A stretch of 64,000 nucleotides of DNA from Stanieria sp964562685 (lineage in GTDB: Bacteria > Cyanobacteriota > Cyanobacteriia > Cyanobacteriales > Xenococcaceae), in NCBI GenBank assembly GCA_964562685.1, contig CAZLUP010000004.1, forward strand, positions 62,001 through 126,000, written 5' to 3'. This document shows, in pieces, positions 1 through 8,741 of this stretch. The translations under genes were made by a program, and so were the position numbers. Below the pieces are notes generated by a model, which saw nothing but the letters and a program-made list of their open reading frames with translations, was not told the origin of the DNA and ran no database searches. Numbering within the stretch: position 1 is the first letter of the stretch; each line of letters begins with the position of its first letter.

Positions 1-386
1 GGATTTAACTGCTTAATTACTTTTTGGGAAATTTTTCTTAATTCTAAAATTGGACGAAAAATATATTCTGCTAAAATCAAAGCAAGAGTTCCTGCTAATC
101 CTATAATGATGAATATTGCAGTTAATAACCAAAAAGATTGTTCGGCAAAATATTTTTTTACTTCTGTAGTATTTACTGTAGTTAACTCTAATAAATCTCC
201 TTGGCTCATTACTGCTATTTTAAAATAAGCAAGTATACCAAAAATTGATACTGGAAGTATACTAATAGTCAACATAATTGCAGCTAATTTTTTTCTATAA
301 TTCCAGTTTTGACTAGCTAAAGTATTGGAACTTGCTTGAGATTTAGTAGTTAATTGATTTGATTTAGAATTAAAACCCTTATTCAT
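1..386 (-). CDS. HAMP-type membrane sensor, N-terminal part (cut by window edge)
   Basis: This is the first 128 codons of a minus-strand gene that continues beyond the window. A Ser/Thr/Gln-rich cytoplasmic leader of about 30 residues is followed by a first membrane helix (about residues 35-56, AIMLTISILPVSIFGILAY). A short extracytoplasmic loop of about 30 residues comes next, then a second helix (about 88-108), then RPILELRKISQ, which is the start of a HAMP linker (conserved Pro after the membrane). This layout is usual in cyanobacterial PilJ-like methyl-accepting proteins and in some histidine kinases; the output domain is outside the window, so the choice stays open. The start is an ATG. 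It lies just downstream of the kinase-GUN4 gene on the same strand (16-base gap), so the two may be co-transcribed. Confidence 0.6.
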   Translation of the reverse strand, partial: MNKGFNSKSNQLTTKSQASSNTLASQNWNYRKKLAAIMLTISILPVSIFGILAYFKIAVMSQGDLLELTTVNTTEVKKYFAEQSFWLLTAIFIIIGLAGTLALILAEYIFRPILELRKISQKVIKQLN

Positions 387-402
387 AAAATTATTGGTTA
401 AT

Positions 403-1869
403 TTAAAAATTTATTTTTTCCATCAAAGTTAAAAAACCAGTACGCCACCAACCACAAATATGACGATTAATTCCAGCACGATTAAAAACATCAATACAGC
501 ACACTGGTAAATGTCCTATTGGTGCTGTTTCAGTAAAATTTAATTGGGAATAATTTAACCATTGTTCTTGTTGATACCATCCAACTTGTTGAGTAAATTT
601 CTGCCAACCAAAATAATCTAGTTCTCTCTCAACGAGAAAATTTTGATAAACTTTTTTCTGAATAGAAAAACCAAAGCGATCGCGACTATAATTTCGCCAA
701 AGCAAATCAATAGTTTTTAATTCGGTAATAGGTAAATTGTTAATTGCAGTTAAAGTTAAACAACCTTGTGCTTCTCTTTGAGCAAGTCTTAAAATTAACT
801 CCCAAGTCACTTGTTCGGCTTGCTGATAGTTTTGTTGAGCTAATAAATCCTCTAATTGTTGATAGTTGTTTTCAGAAAAATTATGATTGAAAAACTTGAT
901 TTCGTTTTGCGCTGCTGATAAAGCATCTAATACCTCTGTAGCTGACTGATAGCGATCTCGCCAATCAGGTTGAAGTAATTTGGCGATAATTTTAGTAAAA
1001 CCTTGATCTAGAGCAAGATCATGTGATTGCCAAAGCCATTCATCCGTTATGCCTGTTTCTGGTGGCATTAACCCCGTTAATAGTTGCCAAGTCGTTACAC
1101 CTAAACTATAAAGATCGCTAGCAGGATATACTTGACCTTGTAATTGTTCTGGTGCTGCATAACCTGGAGTACCTGAAATAGGGATAAATTGCTGGAATTC
1201 TGGTTTTAACAGGATAGAACTACCAAAATCAATCAAAGCTATCGATTGGTCTTCTCGATAGATAATATTACTAGGTTTGATATCTCGATGAATTACTTGG
1301 TGTTGATGAATAAATTCTAAAATAGTCAACAGTTTGGTTAAGATGTGAATAACTTGTGATTGACTAAAACATCGTGTTTGCTGTTGTACCTGTAATAAAT
1401 TTTGACCTGTAATTAATTCAGTAATCAAATAATCCTGGTTTTCCTGAGCAAAAAAAGCCAATAAATTAGGTATTTCTGGACGATTATTATATACCTCAGC
1501 TTTACTACGCTCGTTCAAATATTTTAAAATCGCTGCTTCTTTTTTAGATAAATTACTTGCTTTAGTAGCAATTTGTTGGTCAAATTGTTTAATCAAACAA
1601 GGATGATCAAAGCGCAGTTTGTCTACACCTAAAAAAGCATGAGCAGCTCCTCCCTGACTAAGATATTTAACCGCTCGATAACGCTCTTTCAGGAGTAATT
1701 TCTTGCCACAATCCTGACAAAATTCTGGTTCACCTTGGTTAAGCTTTAGACATTGAAAATTCAGACATTGAGATACCTTCAAGCCAAACTCGTCACTAGA
1801 CAGACTTTCTGCTTGAGATGTTTTTACTGTTTCCTCGTTATTACTTTGATTTAGATATATACTAGTCAT
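403..1869 (-). CDS. Serine/threonine protein kinase fused to a GUN4 domain
   Basis: The N-terminus carries a Cys pattern (CLNFQCLKL...FCQDCGKK) resembling a small zinc ribbon. The kinase domain follows: glycine loop LSQGGAAHAF, catalytic loop HRDIKPSN, DFG and a TPGYAAPEQ activation segment, so catalysis looks intact. The last ~150 residues match GUN4: ITELKTIDLLWRNYSRDRFGFS, a WxxF...GW segment, APIGHLP and a final GWW. GUN4 binds protoporphyrin IX/Mg-protoporphyrin and activates Mg-chelatase; kinase-GUN4 fusions are known in cyanobacteria, so tetrapyrrole-responsive phosphorylation is an inference. A TTG start at 1896 is possible, but the ATG at 1869 is preferred. That ATG overlaps the stop codon of an upstream HAD-phosphatase fragment by 8 bases. 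Confidence 0.85.
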   Translation of the reverse strand: MTSIYLNQSNNEETVKTSQAESLSSDEFGLKVSQCLNFQCLKLNQGEPEFCQDCGKKLLLKERYRAVKYLSQGGAAHAFLGVDKLRFDHPCLIKQFDQQIATKASNLSKKEAAILKYLNERSKAEVYNNRPEIPNLLAFFAQENQDYLITELITGQNLLQVQQQTRCFSQSQVIHILTKLLTILEFIHQHQVIHRDIKPSNIIYREDQSIALIDFGSSILLKPEFQQFIPISGTPGYAAPEQLQGQVYPASDLYSLGVTTWQLLTGLMPPETGITDEWLWQSHDLALDQGFTKIIAKLLQPDWRDRYQSATEVLDALSAAQNEIKFFNHNFSENNYQQLEDLLAQQNYQQAEQVTWELILRLAQREAQGCLTLTAINNLPITELKTIDLLWRNYSRDRFGFSIQKKVYQNFLVERELDYFGWQKFTQQVGWYQQEQWLNYSQLNFTETAPIGHLPVCCIDVFNRAGINRHICGWWRTGFLTLMEKINF

Positions 1870-2023
1870 TAATTGCCATAATTGCTCCTGCTTCAATCAG
1901 ATGTTCAGGAGTATGAGTAGAAGCAACCCCAATTGTAACAATACCAGCAGCTACAGCAGCACGAATTCCTGAAGGAGAATCTTCAAAGGCGATCGCTAAC
2001 AGTGATAGTCTTAAATAATGCTT
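1862..2023 (-). pseudogene. C-terminal remnant of a HAD-superfamily phosphatase
   Basis: An open stretch of 53 codons has no start of its own: an in-frame TAG lies at 2024-2026. It reads AFEDSPSGIRAAVAAG, then GVASTHTPEHLIEAGA, and ends MAIND before TAG. FEDSPSG-IRAA-AAG is the motif III/IV region of HAD-IA phosphatases of the beta-phosphoglucomutase type, and the rest matches their C-terminal end. The N-terminal cap and the DxDxT region are absent upstream, where stpA ends at 2090. It is best read as the surviving 3' end of a decayed gene. Its stop overlaps the start of the kinase-GUN4 gene, so the original pair was probably translationally coupled. Confidence 0.75.
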
Positions 2024-2089
2024 CTATTCAATCTCTACATAGCTGTAATCAAAGATTTCCCAGAAGTAATAAAATTGAGACCGGGCTTC

Positions 2090-3421
2090 TTAACTAACTC
2101 TTTGACTTGCTGCGGTTTGGAAAAAATCAATATATTGCTGATAACCGCCTGGAAAAACCACATTTAATCTCAGTGGCTCTTCCGTATCTCGATGATCTCC
2201 AGGACCTTCAATCACGCGCCACTCTGTTTGAGGCACACCATTATCATCGTTAGTCCAACTTTCCAACTTAAGTGGTTTGCGATTTTTAACCTCTCCATCA
2301 CTACTATCAACGTAGACAGTCACATTGTCAGTCTGAAATTCTCGACCAATAGCTTGAATTAATTCTAAAAAACCGCGATCGCTACCACCGCGATAAAATT
2401 GAAGTTGACCGTTGCTTTCTTCAACTTTACTTGTAACTGTATCACCTACGCCAACCATAGTTGGCATGATTTCAGGAGCGAAATTATCTTTAATTAAATC
2501 AAGTAATTCTGGCTGAGAGCTTGGTGCTTGTCTGGCATTAAAATCTTTTCCCAAAGGATAGCTTCCCGTCTGAGCATAATAATAATGGTTGAGAATGACT
2601 AATACGCCAACCTCTTTAATTGCACCACGCAACATAAATTGAAAATCTGTTGTTCCCGAATTTTGTCCTTGTGCTAACTCTATTCTTTCTTGTCCTTGAG
2701 TATCTCTACCTAAATTAGGAGCATAATGAACAAAAAACGAGTTTTCTAGACCTTTTTGTTGAGCTTGTTGCAATAATTGTTCCATCAAACCCTGAATTGC
2801 TTGTTGTAGCTGACGATAACTTCCTTCTTGTTCGCGCAGTACTTCATAAAAATTATTAATGTTAACTGTTGGTGAGACAGGATTATCTAATACTGTAGCT
2901 TGAATTAATTCGTCAATTTGGCTTGTTGTTAAATAATAAGGTTGATCAGGCAATATTTGTTTTAAGTAAGCCTCAATTTGTCGAGGAACTTCAGCTAAAA
3001 AAGCCAATTCTACGTTACTTACTCCCGGATGGGAAACATTGCCATAACAATCTTGCCATTGCACTCCACCGCCAGCTAAACCTGGTAAATATAAACCCTT
3101 TTCTTTGATTAGATTAGGATTATCAAAAGCTTTTTCAACGATTAAATTAACTCCTCGTTTGCCAATATGTTCTCCATTAGTTAAGACAAAAAAGCGACCT
3201 GCAAAAGATTGAGTTGCTTTTAAATATTCCTTGTCGATGACTCTGGTGAGAGGGTCTTTGACTAAACCCATACAAACACCATCAAGATCTTGAATGATGA
3301 GGATATTTTCTCGTTCAGTTAGTAACCGAGTCAAGGCTTGATGGTCTAAAGAGAAAGAACGTTGATGTAAAGGACAGACCTCTAGCTTAAGATGTTCGTG
3401 TGAAACTGGAGTAGCAGACAT
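2090..3421 (-). CDS. stpA: Glucosylglycerol 3-phosphatase
   Basis: This 443-residue protein would remove phosphate from glucosylglycerol phosphate, the second step in making the osmolyte glucosylglycerol. Near residue 45 it has IIQDLDGVCMGLVKDPLTR, which carries the DxDG nucleophile signature of the HAD-like phosphatase fold and the extended motif I remember for the StpA family. FVLTNGEHIGKRG (motif II-like) and a C-terminal VGVGDTVTSKVEE acidic metal-binding motif are further support. Length agrees with the Synechocystis protein (a little over 420 residues). A TTG two codons upstream is possible, but the ATG is favoured. The partner synthase ggpS is not in this window. Its presence suggests adaptation to moderate salinity. 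Confidence 0.88.
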   Translation of the reverse strand: MSATPVSHEHLKLEVCPLHQRSFSLDHQALTRLLTERENILIIQDLDGVCMGLVKDPLTRVIDKEYLKATQSFAGRFFVLTNGEHIGKRGVNLIVEKAFDNPNLIKEKGLYLPGLAGGGVQWQDCYGNVSHPGVSNVELAFLAEVPRQIEAYLKQILPDQPYYLTTSQIDELIQATVLDNPVSPTVNINNFYEVLREQEGSYRQLQQAIQGLMEQLLQQAQQKGLENSFFVHYAPNLGRDTQGQERIELAQGQNSGTTDFQFMLRGAIKEVGVLVILNHYYYAQTGSYPLGKDFNARQAPSSQPELLDLIKDNFAPEIMPTMVGVGDTVTSKVEESNGQLQFYRGGSDRGFLELIQAIGREFQTDNVTVYVDSSDGEVKNRKPLKLESWTNDDNGVPQTEWRVIEGPGDHRDTEEPLRLNVVFPGGYQQYIDFFQTAASQRVS

Positions 3422-3636
3422 TATCAAAATTTAACCAAAATCAATCAAACTTGTGTTGGTTAACCTAAAAAACCATTGTAGTTTATCATCTATTAGTCGG
3501 ATGTTTGATCCTTGCAACTTAGTTTAAATCGTAAGTAAGCAATTGCTACTCAAACTTTTTACTCTCATCAAAAAAATATTATTTATTATTAGCAATTAGC
3601 ATCCACAAACACCCAGATAACATAGGAAAAACAGTA

Positions 3637-4533
3637 ATGTTTATACCAGTTGGCTTTAATCAAAACTCAATCTCAACCAGTCTTGGGACAATGGTTTACT
3701 ATACCAATGAAAGTAATCCCTGGCATGAAACAAAAAAATTTCAGCAAAAAACTTTAGTATTTTTACACGGTTTCGGTGGTGGTTCTTCCGCTTATGAATG
3801 GTCAAAAGTATATCCAGCTTTTGCTGCTGATTATCGTATCCTGGCACCAGACATGATTGGTTGGGGCAGATCCGAGCATCCAGAACGTAATTATCGGGTT
3901 GATGATTATGTTAAAACTATTATTGAGTTCATGGAAAAAACTTGCGATGAGCCAACCACAGTAATCGCTTCCTCTTTGACGGCTGCCTTTACTATTCGTG
4001 CTGCGATCGCTCGTCCCGAATTATTTAAATCCTTAATTTTAACTACCGCAGCAGGATTATCAGAATTTGGCAAAGATTATCAGAACAACTTTTTTACTAA
4101 GCTTGCTGCTACACCTTTAATAGATAGATTTTTATATAGTACTGGCGTATCTAACAGTTTTGGTATTCGCAGCTTTTTGGAACAACGTCAGTTTGCCCGT
4201 CCAGAACGAATTTATCCTGAAATAGTAGAAGCTTATTTACAATCTGCCCAACAACCAAATGGAGAATATGCAGCCCTTTCCTTTGTCCGTGGCGATCTTT
4301 GTTTTGATTTAAGTAAATATATTACCCAACTTACTATTCCAACTGCTTTAATCTGGGGACAAAAATCTGAATTTACAGGACCAGAAGTCGGTCGTCGTTT
4401 AGCTGAGATGAATCCTCAAGCAATTCGGGTATTTTATCAGTTGGAGGATGTTGGTTTGACTCCTCAACTAGAACTTCCTGCGGTTACGATTGGACTAATT
4501 CGTAAGTTTTTACCAATGCTTGAAGTTAAGTAA
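3637..4533 (+). CDS. Alpha/beta-fold hydrolase-like protein
   Basis: A 298-residue soluble alpha/beta-hydrolase fold. FLHGFGGGSSAYEW (residues 43-56) is the oxyanion-hole HG motif, DMIGWGRSEHP (72-82) the strand-4 region, and VIASSLTAAFTIRAA the nucleophile elbow. The elbow is ASSL rather than the usual GxSxG. Where a catalytic His is expected near the end (normally DxGHxPxxExP), the protein reads EDVGLTPQLELP, so the His is replaced by Leu. The active site is therefore either degenerate or organised differently. The substrate is unknown. It is divergent from stpA across a 215-base gap, so the two may share a regulatory region. Confidence 0.7.
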   Translation: MFIPVGFNQNSISTSLGTMVYYTNESNPWHETKKFQQKTLVFLHGFGGGSSAYEWSKVYPAFAADYRILAPDMIGWGRSEHPERNYRVDDYVKTIIEFMEKTCDEPTTVIASSLTAAFTIRAAIARPELFKSLILTTAAGLSEFGKDYQNNFFTKLAATPLIDRFLYSTGVSNSFGIRSFLEQRQFARPERIYPEIVEAYLQSAQQPNGEYAALSFVRGDLCFDLSKYITQLTIPTALIWGQKSEFTGPEVGRRLAEMNPQAIRVFYQLEDVGLTPQLELPAVTIGLIRKFLPMLEVK

Positions 4534-4652
4534 ATTTAATAGGACTACCATAGCAGTTTAAACAATTCTTGGTTGAGAATTAACTTTAACCAGACTAAAA
4601 GTCTATTTTCCGCGATCGCTTGAATTAAACATTGGTATTATTTGAGTTAATC

Positions 4653-5087
4653 ATGAGTAAATTTTTATTCTTAGTCAAAATTTTATTTGCCCTAAGCGTA
4701 ATTGCGTTTGCTCAGACGAATAGTATTACTAATCATAATTGGACAATTGCTAAAGCTAATACTTTGCCTAGTTTAGTCCTAGCACCTAGTTTACAGAAAG
4801 AACAGCCAATCAAAGAAGCTATTTCTGAACAAACTACCTTACCGCTTGAAATTCAAAATGCTGTCTTTGAAGATCTTAGTAAACACACCAGTCAAAATGT
4901 AGCTACTTTTAGGATCGCTGAAGCCGAGAAACTTACTTGGTCAGATGGTTGTTTAGGTTTGGCTAAACCAGATCAGTTTTGTACTCAAGTTCTTACACCT
5001 GGATGGCAAGTAGTAGTTACTGATGGGGAAAAACAATGGGTCTATCGTACTAATAGTTCGGGTAGTTTAGTTAAATTAGCCAAATAA
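4653..5087 (+). CDS. Small secreted protein of unknown function
   Basis: A 144-residue protein starting with a signal peptide (KFLFLVKILFALSVIAFAQT, cleavage probably after AFA). A low-complexity stretch follows, then a conserved-looking C-terminal domain with TWSDGCLGLAKPDQFC, LTPGWQVVV and WVYRTNSSGS. The paired Cys could form a disulfide in the periplasm. I recognise this C-terminal pattern as recurring in cyanobacterial exported proteins but cannot name a function. The ATG start at 4653 places the signal peptide at the N-terminus; a TTG at 4632 would extend it by seven residues. The gene follows the hydrolase on the same strand after about 120 bases. Confidence 0.65.
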   Translation: MSKFLFLVKILFALSVIAFAQTNSITNHNWTIAKANTLPSLVLAPSLQKEQPIKEAISEQTTLPLEIQNAVFEDLSKHTSQNVATFRIAEAEKLTWSDGCLGLAKPDQFCTQVLTPGWQVVVTDGEKQWVYRTNSSGSLVKLAK

Positions 5088-5340
5088 ACAGAGTACTTTG
5101 TTTTCAATTATCTATAGCTGTAGCCTAACAAATTCAAGAAGAAATATCTGTATTTGTGGACTCAGATGTAGTTTTTATACGTCCCTTTAATTTAAATAAT
5201 TTTATTATATTAGTTTAATCATATATACAGATACGGTTATTTTTACAATCAAGCTTTGCAACTACTAAGTGGTTGTCTAAAAAGTATAAAATAGACCTTC
5301 TGCAAAAATAAATCAGAAATAAAAAATAAAAAATAACTAC

Positions 5341-5368
5341 TATTCCCTATTACCTATTCCCTATTCCC
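5341..5368. repeat. Heptameric tandem repeat (TATTCCC)
   Basis: Four consecutive 7-base units (TATTCCC, TATTACC, TATTCCC, TATTCCC). Short tandemly repeated heptamers of this kind are a hallmark of cyanobacterial intergenic DNA. Confidence 0.8.
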
Positions 5369-5386
5369 TAAATTCAACCGAGTTTA

Positions 5387-5411
5387 ATTAGACTTATGCA
5401 AGAAGTCTAAT
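5387..5411. repeat. Perfect 9-bp inverted repeat
   Basis: ATTAGACTT, a 7-base loop, then AAGTCTAAT. The sequence resembles the terminal repeats of some insertion sequences, so it may be a solo IS end or a fold-back remnant. It has no T-run and is unlikely to be a terminator. Confidence 0.5.
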
Positions 5412-6118
5412 GTAATCCTGAACGCAGTGAAGGATCAGCGCAGCAAGGTTCTTCACTTTGCTCAGAATAAACCTTGTAGTGAGCGCAGAGAATCTATCCG
5501 CGAAACAACGAGAGTGCATCAGCAATTTTTTTAAACTGTTGAAGTCTACCTTGAAAGATCAGCTATTAAATTAAGCGAAATTTTAAGTAGTTCGACTTCA
5601 TGATTATTCCATAAAATTTGAAGTAAATTTGATTGTGATGATAATCACTAGTATTTTTAGGATTTCATCACATTGATATTTATCAAAATTTTACAAAATA
5701 GAATTGTCAATCAAGAATTCGTAAAGAAATAGATAAGTTATCATAAGTAGGAAGATTATGAAAAGATAAAGACCAATAACTTGAGCATAATTAGTTTGAA
5801 TTAACTACAACTTTATCCAAACAAAACTCTCAATGTTACTTGGCAGCCAAGAAAAATAGTTAAGCTATTCAAAATTAAAATAGTAGTTATTGTATTTATT
5901 AATAGTCAATTGTTAACCGCTACGTCAAAGAAGTTTTGACACTACTAATTTTTTCCAGAAATTTTATTAAAGCTTAAATTAGGTAGGGCAATTTGAAGCC
6001 AGTTTACAACTCTAAGACTATTGTATTTTCTCAATAGACTAAAATTAACAATCAGAGCTAATTACGATAGTCTTAGATAAACTAAATTAGCTAGAGTTTA
6101 CTCTAAATTAAGTTTGAT

Positions 6119-8473
6119 ATGAGCTGGAAAAAGAAACAAAGTTTATCTATTTCTTTCTATTTTTTTCTTGGTGTGATTTTGTCGTTGTTATTATTGTTTC
6201 AATCAATGAATAAATCTACTCAATCAAATCAATCCATTCGCATCGAAGCCGAAGATTATCGTACTTATTTTGACCTTACTTCAGGAAATATTGGTCAAGC
6301 ATATCGTCAAGATGATGTTGATATTGAACAAACTACCGATGCTGGTGGTGGTTATAATGTTGGCTGGATTGATTCAGGAGAATGGTTAACCTATGATTTA
6401 AAAGTTCCTGTTGACGGTACGTATAAAATAGTGGCTCGTGTTGCTTCAGAGACGAATAACAACCACAGTTTTGGTATCTCTGTTGATGGAAAAGAACTAG
6501 ACCGTCTTAATTTTAAAGATACTGGTGGATGGCAATCATGGCAAAATGTCCCAGAAAAAGAAATTAAATTAACTGCGGGTAACCATAAGTTGCGATTAGA
6601 CATGTATAGTTCTTTATTTAATATTAACTATCTTGAGCTAATTCCCGTTACTTCAACCGAAATTGAAAAAAATAAAAATATTAGAATAGAAGCGGAAGAT
6701 TATCAGACTTATTCTGATTTAACTTCAGGAAATATTGGTCAAGCATATCGTCAAGATGATGTTGATATCGAAAAAACTACCGATGCTGGTGGTGGTTATA
6801 ATGTCGGCTGGATTGATTCAGGAGAATGGCTAACCTACGATTTAGAAGTTCCTGAAAGTGGCGTTTATAAATTAGTAACTCGTATTGCTTCTGACTACAA
6901 TAATGACCACGGGATTAGATTTTCTCTTGATGGTAAAAGTGTTGACGAAGTTAACTTTCAAGATACTGGTGGATGGCAGTCTTGGCAAGATGTAGCAGGA
7001 AAAGAAATTTACTTAACTGAAGGTAGTCACCAATTTCGGTTAGATACGGTTGGCTCTGGATTTAATATTAACTACATCGATTTTGAATATATCTCACCTG
7101 ATAAGCCCGCGAAACCTTCAGAACCTATAGATAATCCATCAAAACCTATAGATAATCCACCGAAACCCATAGAAAATCCGCCAACTTTAGAAGGGGCTAC
7201 CTATTATCTTGCTCCTTACGGTAATGATTCTAATGATGGATCATTGGAAAATCCCTTTTTTAGCTTGGACAAAGTTTCTAGTGTTGCTAAGCCTGGAGAC
7301 GTAATTTATTTAAGAGGAGGAGAATACAAATATACTACATCTCAATGGATCGCAGCCCAAGGAACTGAAGAAGCTCGGATTACCATCATGTCTGCTCCTG
7401 GGGAAAAAGCGATTATTGATGGTTCTTATTTACCAGATGGTAAAGATTTGATTGGTATTGGCGGAAAATATCTTGACCTCAAAAACTTAGAAGTTAGAAA
7501 TTCTAAGCGCAATGGTATTAATGGTTGGGGAGCATCACATGTTAGACTGATCAATAATCATCTGCATCATAATCAACATTCTGGTGCTTGGTTTGGCTAT
7601 CAGGACTTAACCACTACTAATAATATAGTTTTTGATGGTAACTTAGTTGAATATAACGATTTAGTCAGTCAATATTATTCTCCTGCTGGACGTCCAGGTG
7701 CATTAGTCACTATGGGTGCGAGTAATAGCACGTTTGTTAATAATATCATTCGTAAAAACTACGGGGAAGGCATAATTAGCGTGCTTACCAAAGGAAGTTA
7801 TATTGCCAATAATCAAATATCTGACAATCTCAGCGTTAATCTTTATCTTGACAATGCATCGGATATAGTAGCCGAAAAAAATCTGATCTACAATACTGGT
7901 GATACTCGTTTTCATGTGATTGGTAGAGCAGCTTCAGGAATTCAGGTTGCCAATGAAAAATATGATTTCTATTTTAATCTTTCTAATCCAGGAAGAGGAT
8001 TTAAATTAGTTAACAATATTATTGTTGATAATGCCTACGGATTTTTCTACGGCAATTACGATAACGGAGGCGGGTTAAAAGATTCGCTGATTGCCAATAA
8101 CACTTTTTATCATGCAGATGATAGTCTGCTGTATATTTCAGCGGATGCAGGTCATCAAAATACCACCTTTGCTAACAATATTTTCGTTCAAGAATCTGGA
8201 AAACCATTACTTTCTTTTGAAGGCTCTTCAGGTATTAATTGGTCAAATAATGGTTGGGTTGGTGGAAATCCAGGTGCAGCAAGTGGTGCAAATGATGTGC
8301 TTACCAACAATCCTGTGTTGATTAATCCTAATTTAGATAATATTTCAGGATTTGGACTCCAAGATAATTCTCCTTTTCTTGGTAAAGGAGATGCTGATTT
8401 TGGTATCGGAGACGATTATTTTGGTAATTTAAGGAATGGCTCGATTGATTTGGGTGCAATTCAAAATTCATAA
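6119..8473 (+). CDS. Exported protein with two CBM6-like domains and a beta-helix domain
   Basis: 784 residues. An N-terminal membrane helix (about 10-28, ISFYFFLGVILSLLLLF) acts as a signal or anchor. Two carbohydrate-binding modules follow (about 38-178 and 187-330), each with RIEAEDY, AGGGYNVGWIDSGEWLTYD and DTGGWQSWQ, typical of CBM6/CBM35 folds. A Pro-rich spacer of PSKPIDNP-like repeats (about 333-358) leads to a right-handed parallel beta-helix (about 360-780) starting YYLAPYGNDSNDGSLENPF and full of NN-[IV]-[IVF] turns, as in pectate-lyase-like proteins. It probably binds, and may cleave or modify, an extracellular polysaccharide; catalytic residues could not be assigned. The two modules share long identical DNA blocks. 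An intrinsic terminator follows at 8564, and galE lies downstream. Confidence 0.82.
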   Translation: MSWKKKQSLSISFYFFLGVILSLLLLFQSMNKSTQSNQSIRIEAEDYRTYFDLTSGNIGQAYRQDDVDIEQTTDAGGGYNVGWIDSGEWLTYDLKVPVDGTYKIVARVASETNNNHSFGISVDGKELDRLNFKDTGGWQSWQNVPEKEIKLTAGNHKLRLDMYSSLFNINYLELIPVTSTEIEKNKNIRIEAEDYQTYSDLTSGNIGQAYRQDDVDIEKTTDAGGGYNVGWIDSGEWLTYDLEVPESGVYKLVTRIASDYNNDHGIRFSLDGKSVDEVNFQDTGGWQSWQDVAGKEIYLTEGSHQFRLDTVGSGFNINYIDFEYISPDKPAKPSEPIDNPSKPIDNPPKPIENPPTLEGATYYLAPYGNDSNDGSLENPFFSLDKVSSVAKPGDVIYLRGGEYKYTTSQWIAAQGTEEARITIMSAPGEKAIIDGSYLPDGKDLIGIGGKYLDLKNLEVRNSKRNGINGWGASHVRLINNHLHHNQHSGAWFGYQDLTTTNNIVFDGNLVEYNDLVSQYYSPAGRPGALVTMGASNSTFVNNIIRKNYGEGIISVLTKGSYIANNQISDNLSVNLYLDNASDIVAEKNLIYNTGDTRFHVIGRAASGIQVANEKYDFYFNLSNPGRGFKLVNNIIVDNAYGFFYGNYDNGGGLKDSLIANNTFYHADDSLLYISADAGHQNTTFANNIFVQESGKPLLSFEGSSGINWSNNGWVGGNPGAASGANDVLTNNPVLINPNLDNISGFGLQDNSPFLGKGDADFGIGDDYFGNLRNGSIDLGAIQNS

Positions 8474-8563
8474 GTAAGCTGAAATCTTTCGCTTGTTTTG
8501 CTTAAAAAATTCCGTTTAAAGCCAAAATTTTAGTTATTAATCATTGATCTGTTTATATTTGTC

Positions 8564-8587
8564 CTGCCTTTTAGGCAGTTTTTTTTT
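8564..8587 (+). terminator. Rho-independent terminator after the exoprotein gene
   Basis: CTGCC, a TTTTA loop, GGCAG, then nine T. It is 90 bases past the exoprotein stop codon and would separate that transcript from galE. Confidence 0.85.
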
Positions 8588-8741
8588 GACACAAATTTTA
8601 TCCTTTTAAAATTATCTAAAAGATAATATTTCAGTAAAATTACTGATTTTTGGGATACCTAAATTGATTGACTTAGGTATAATCATTTAGATATGAATTT
8701 TTATCTAAAAATAAGTTAGTCATATATCGAGAGTAAAACTT

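Larger units (their letters stand above)
5088..6118. other. 1-kb intergenic region with repeat debris
   Basis: No credible gene is present. It contains a period-7 repeat (5341-5368), a perfect 9-bp hairpin (5387-5411) and a degenerate copy of an interspersed sequence around 5415-5500 (CGCAGTGAAGGATC, then CTTTGCTCAG...CCTTG). The CTTTGCTCAG part recurs near 41302. The remaining 600 bases before the exoprotein gene are AT-rich and probably hold its promoter; no clear -35/-10 pair could be singled out. Confidence 0.6.

Noticed and set aside
2923..3108. Plus-strand open frame inside stpA
   Set aside because: Lies antisense to a gene with strong family motifs; no protein features.
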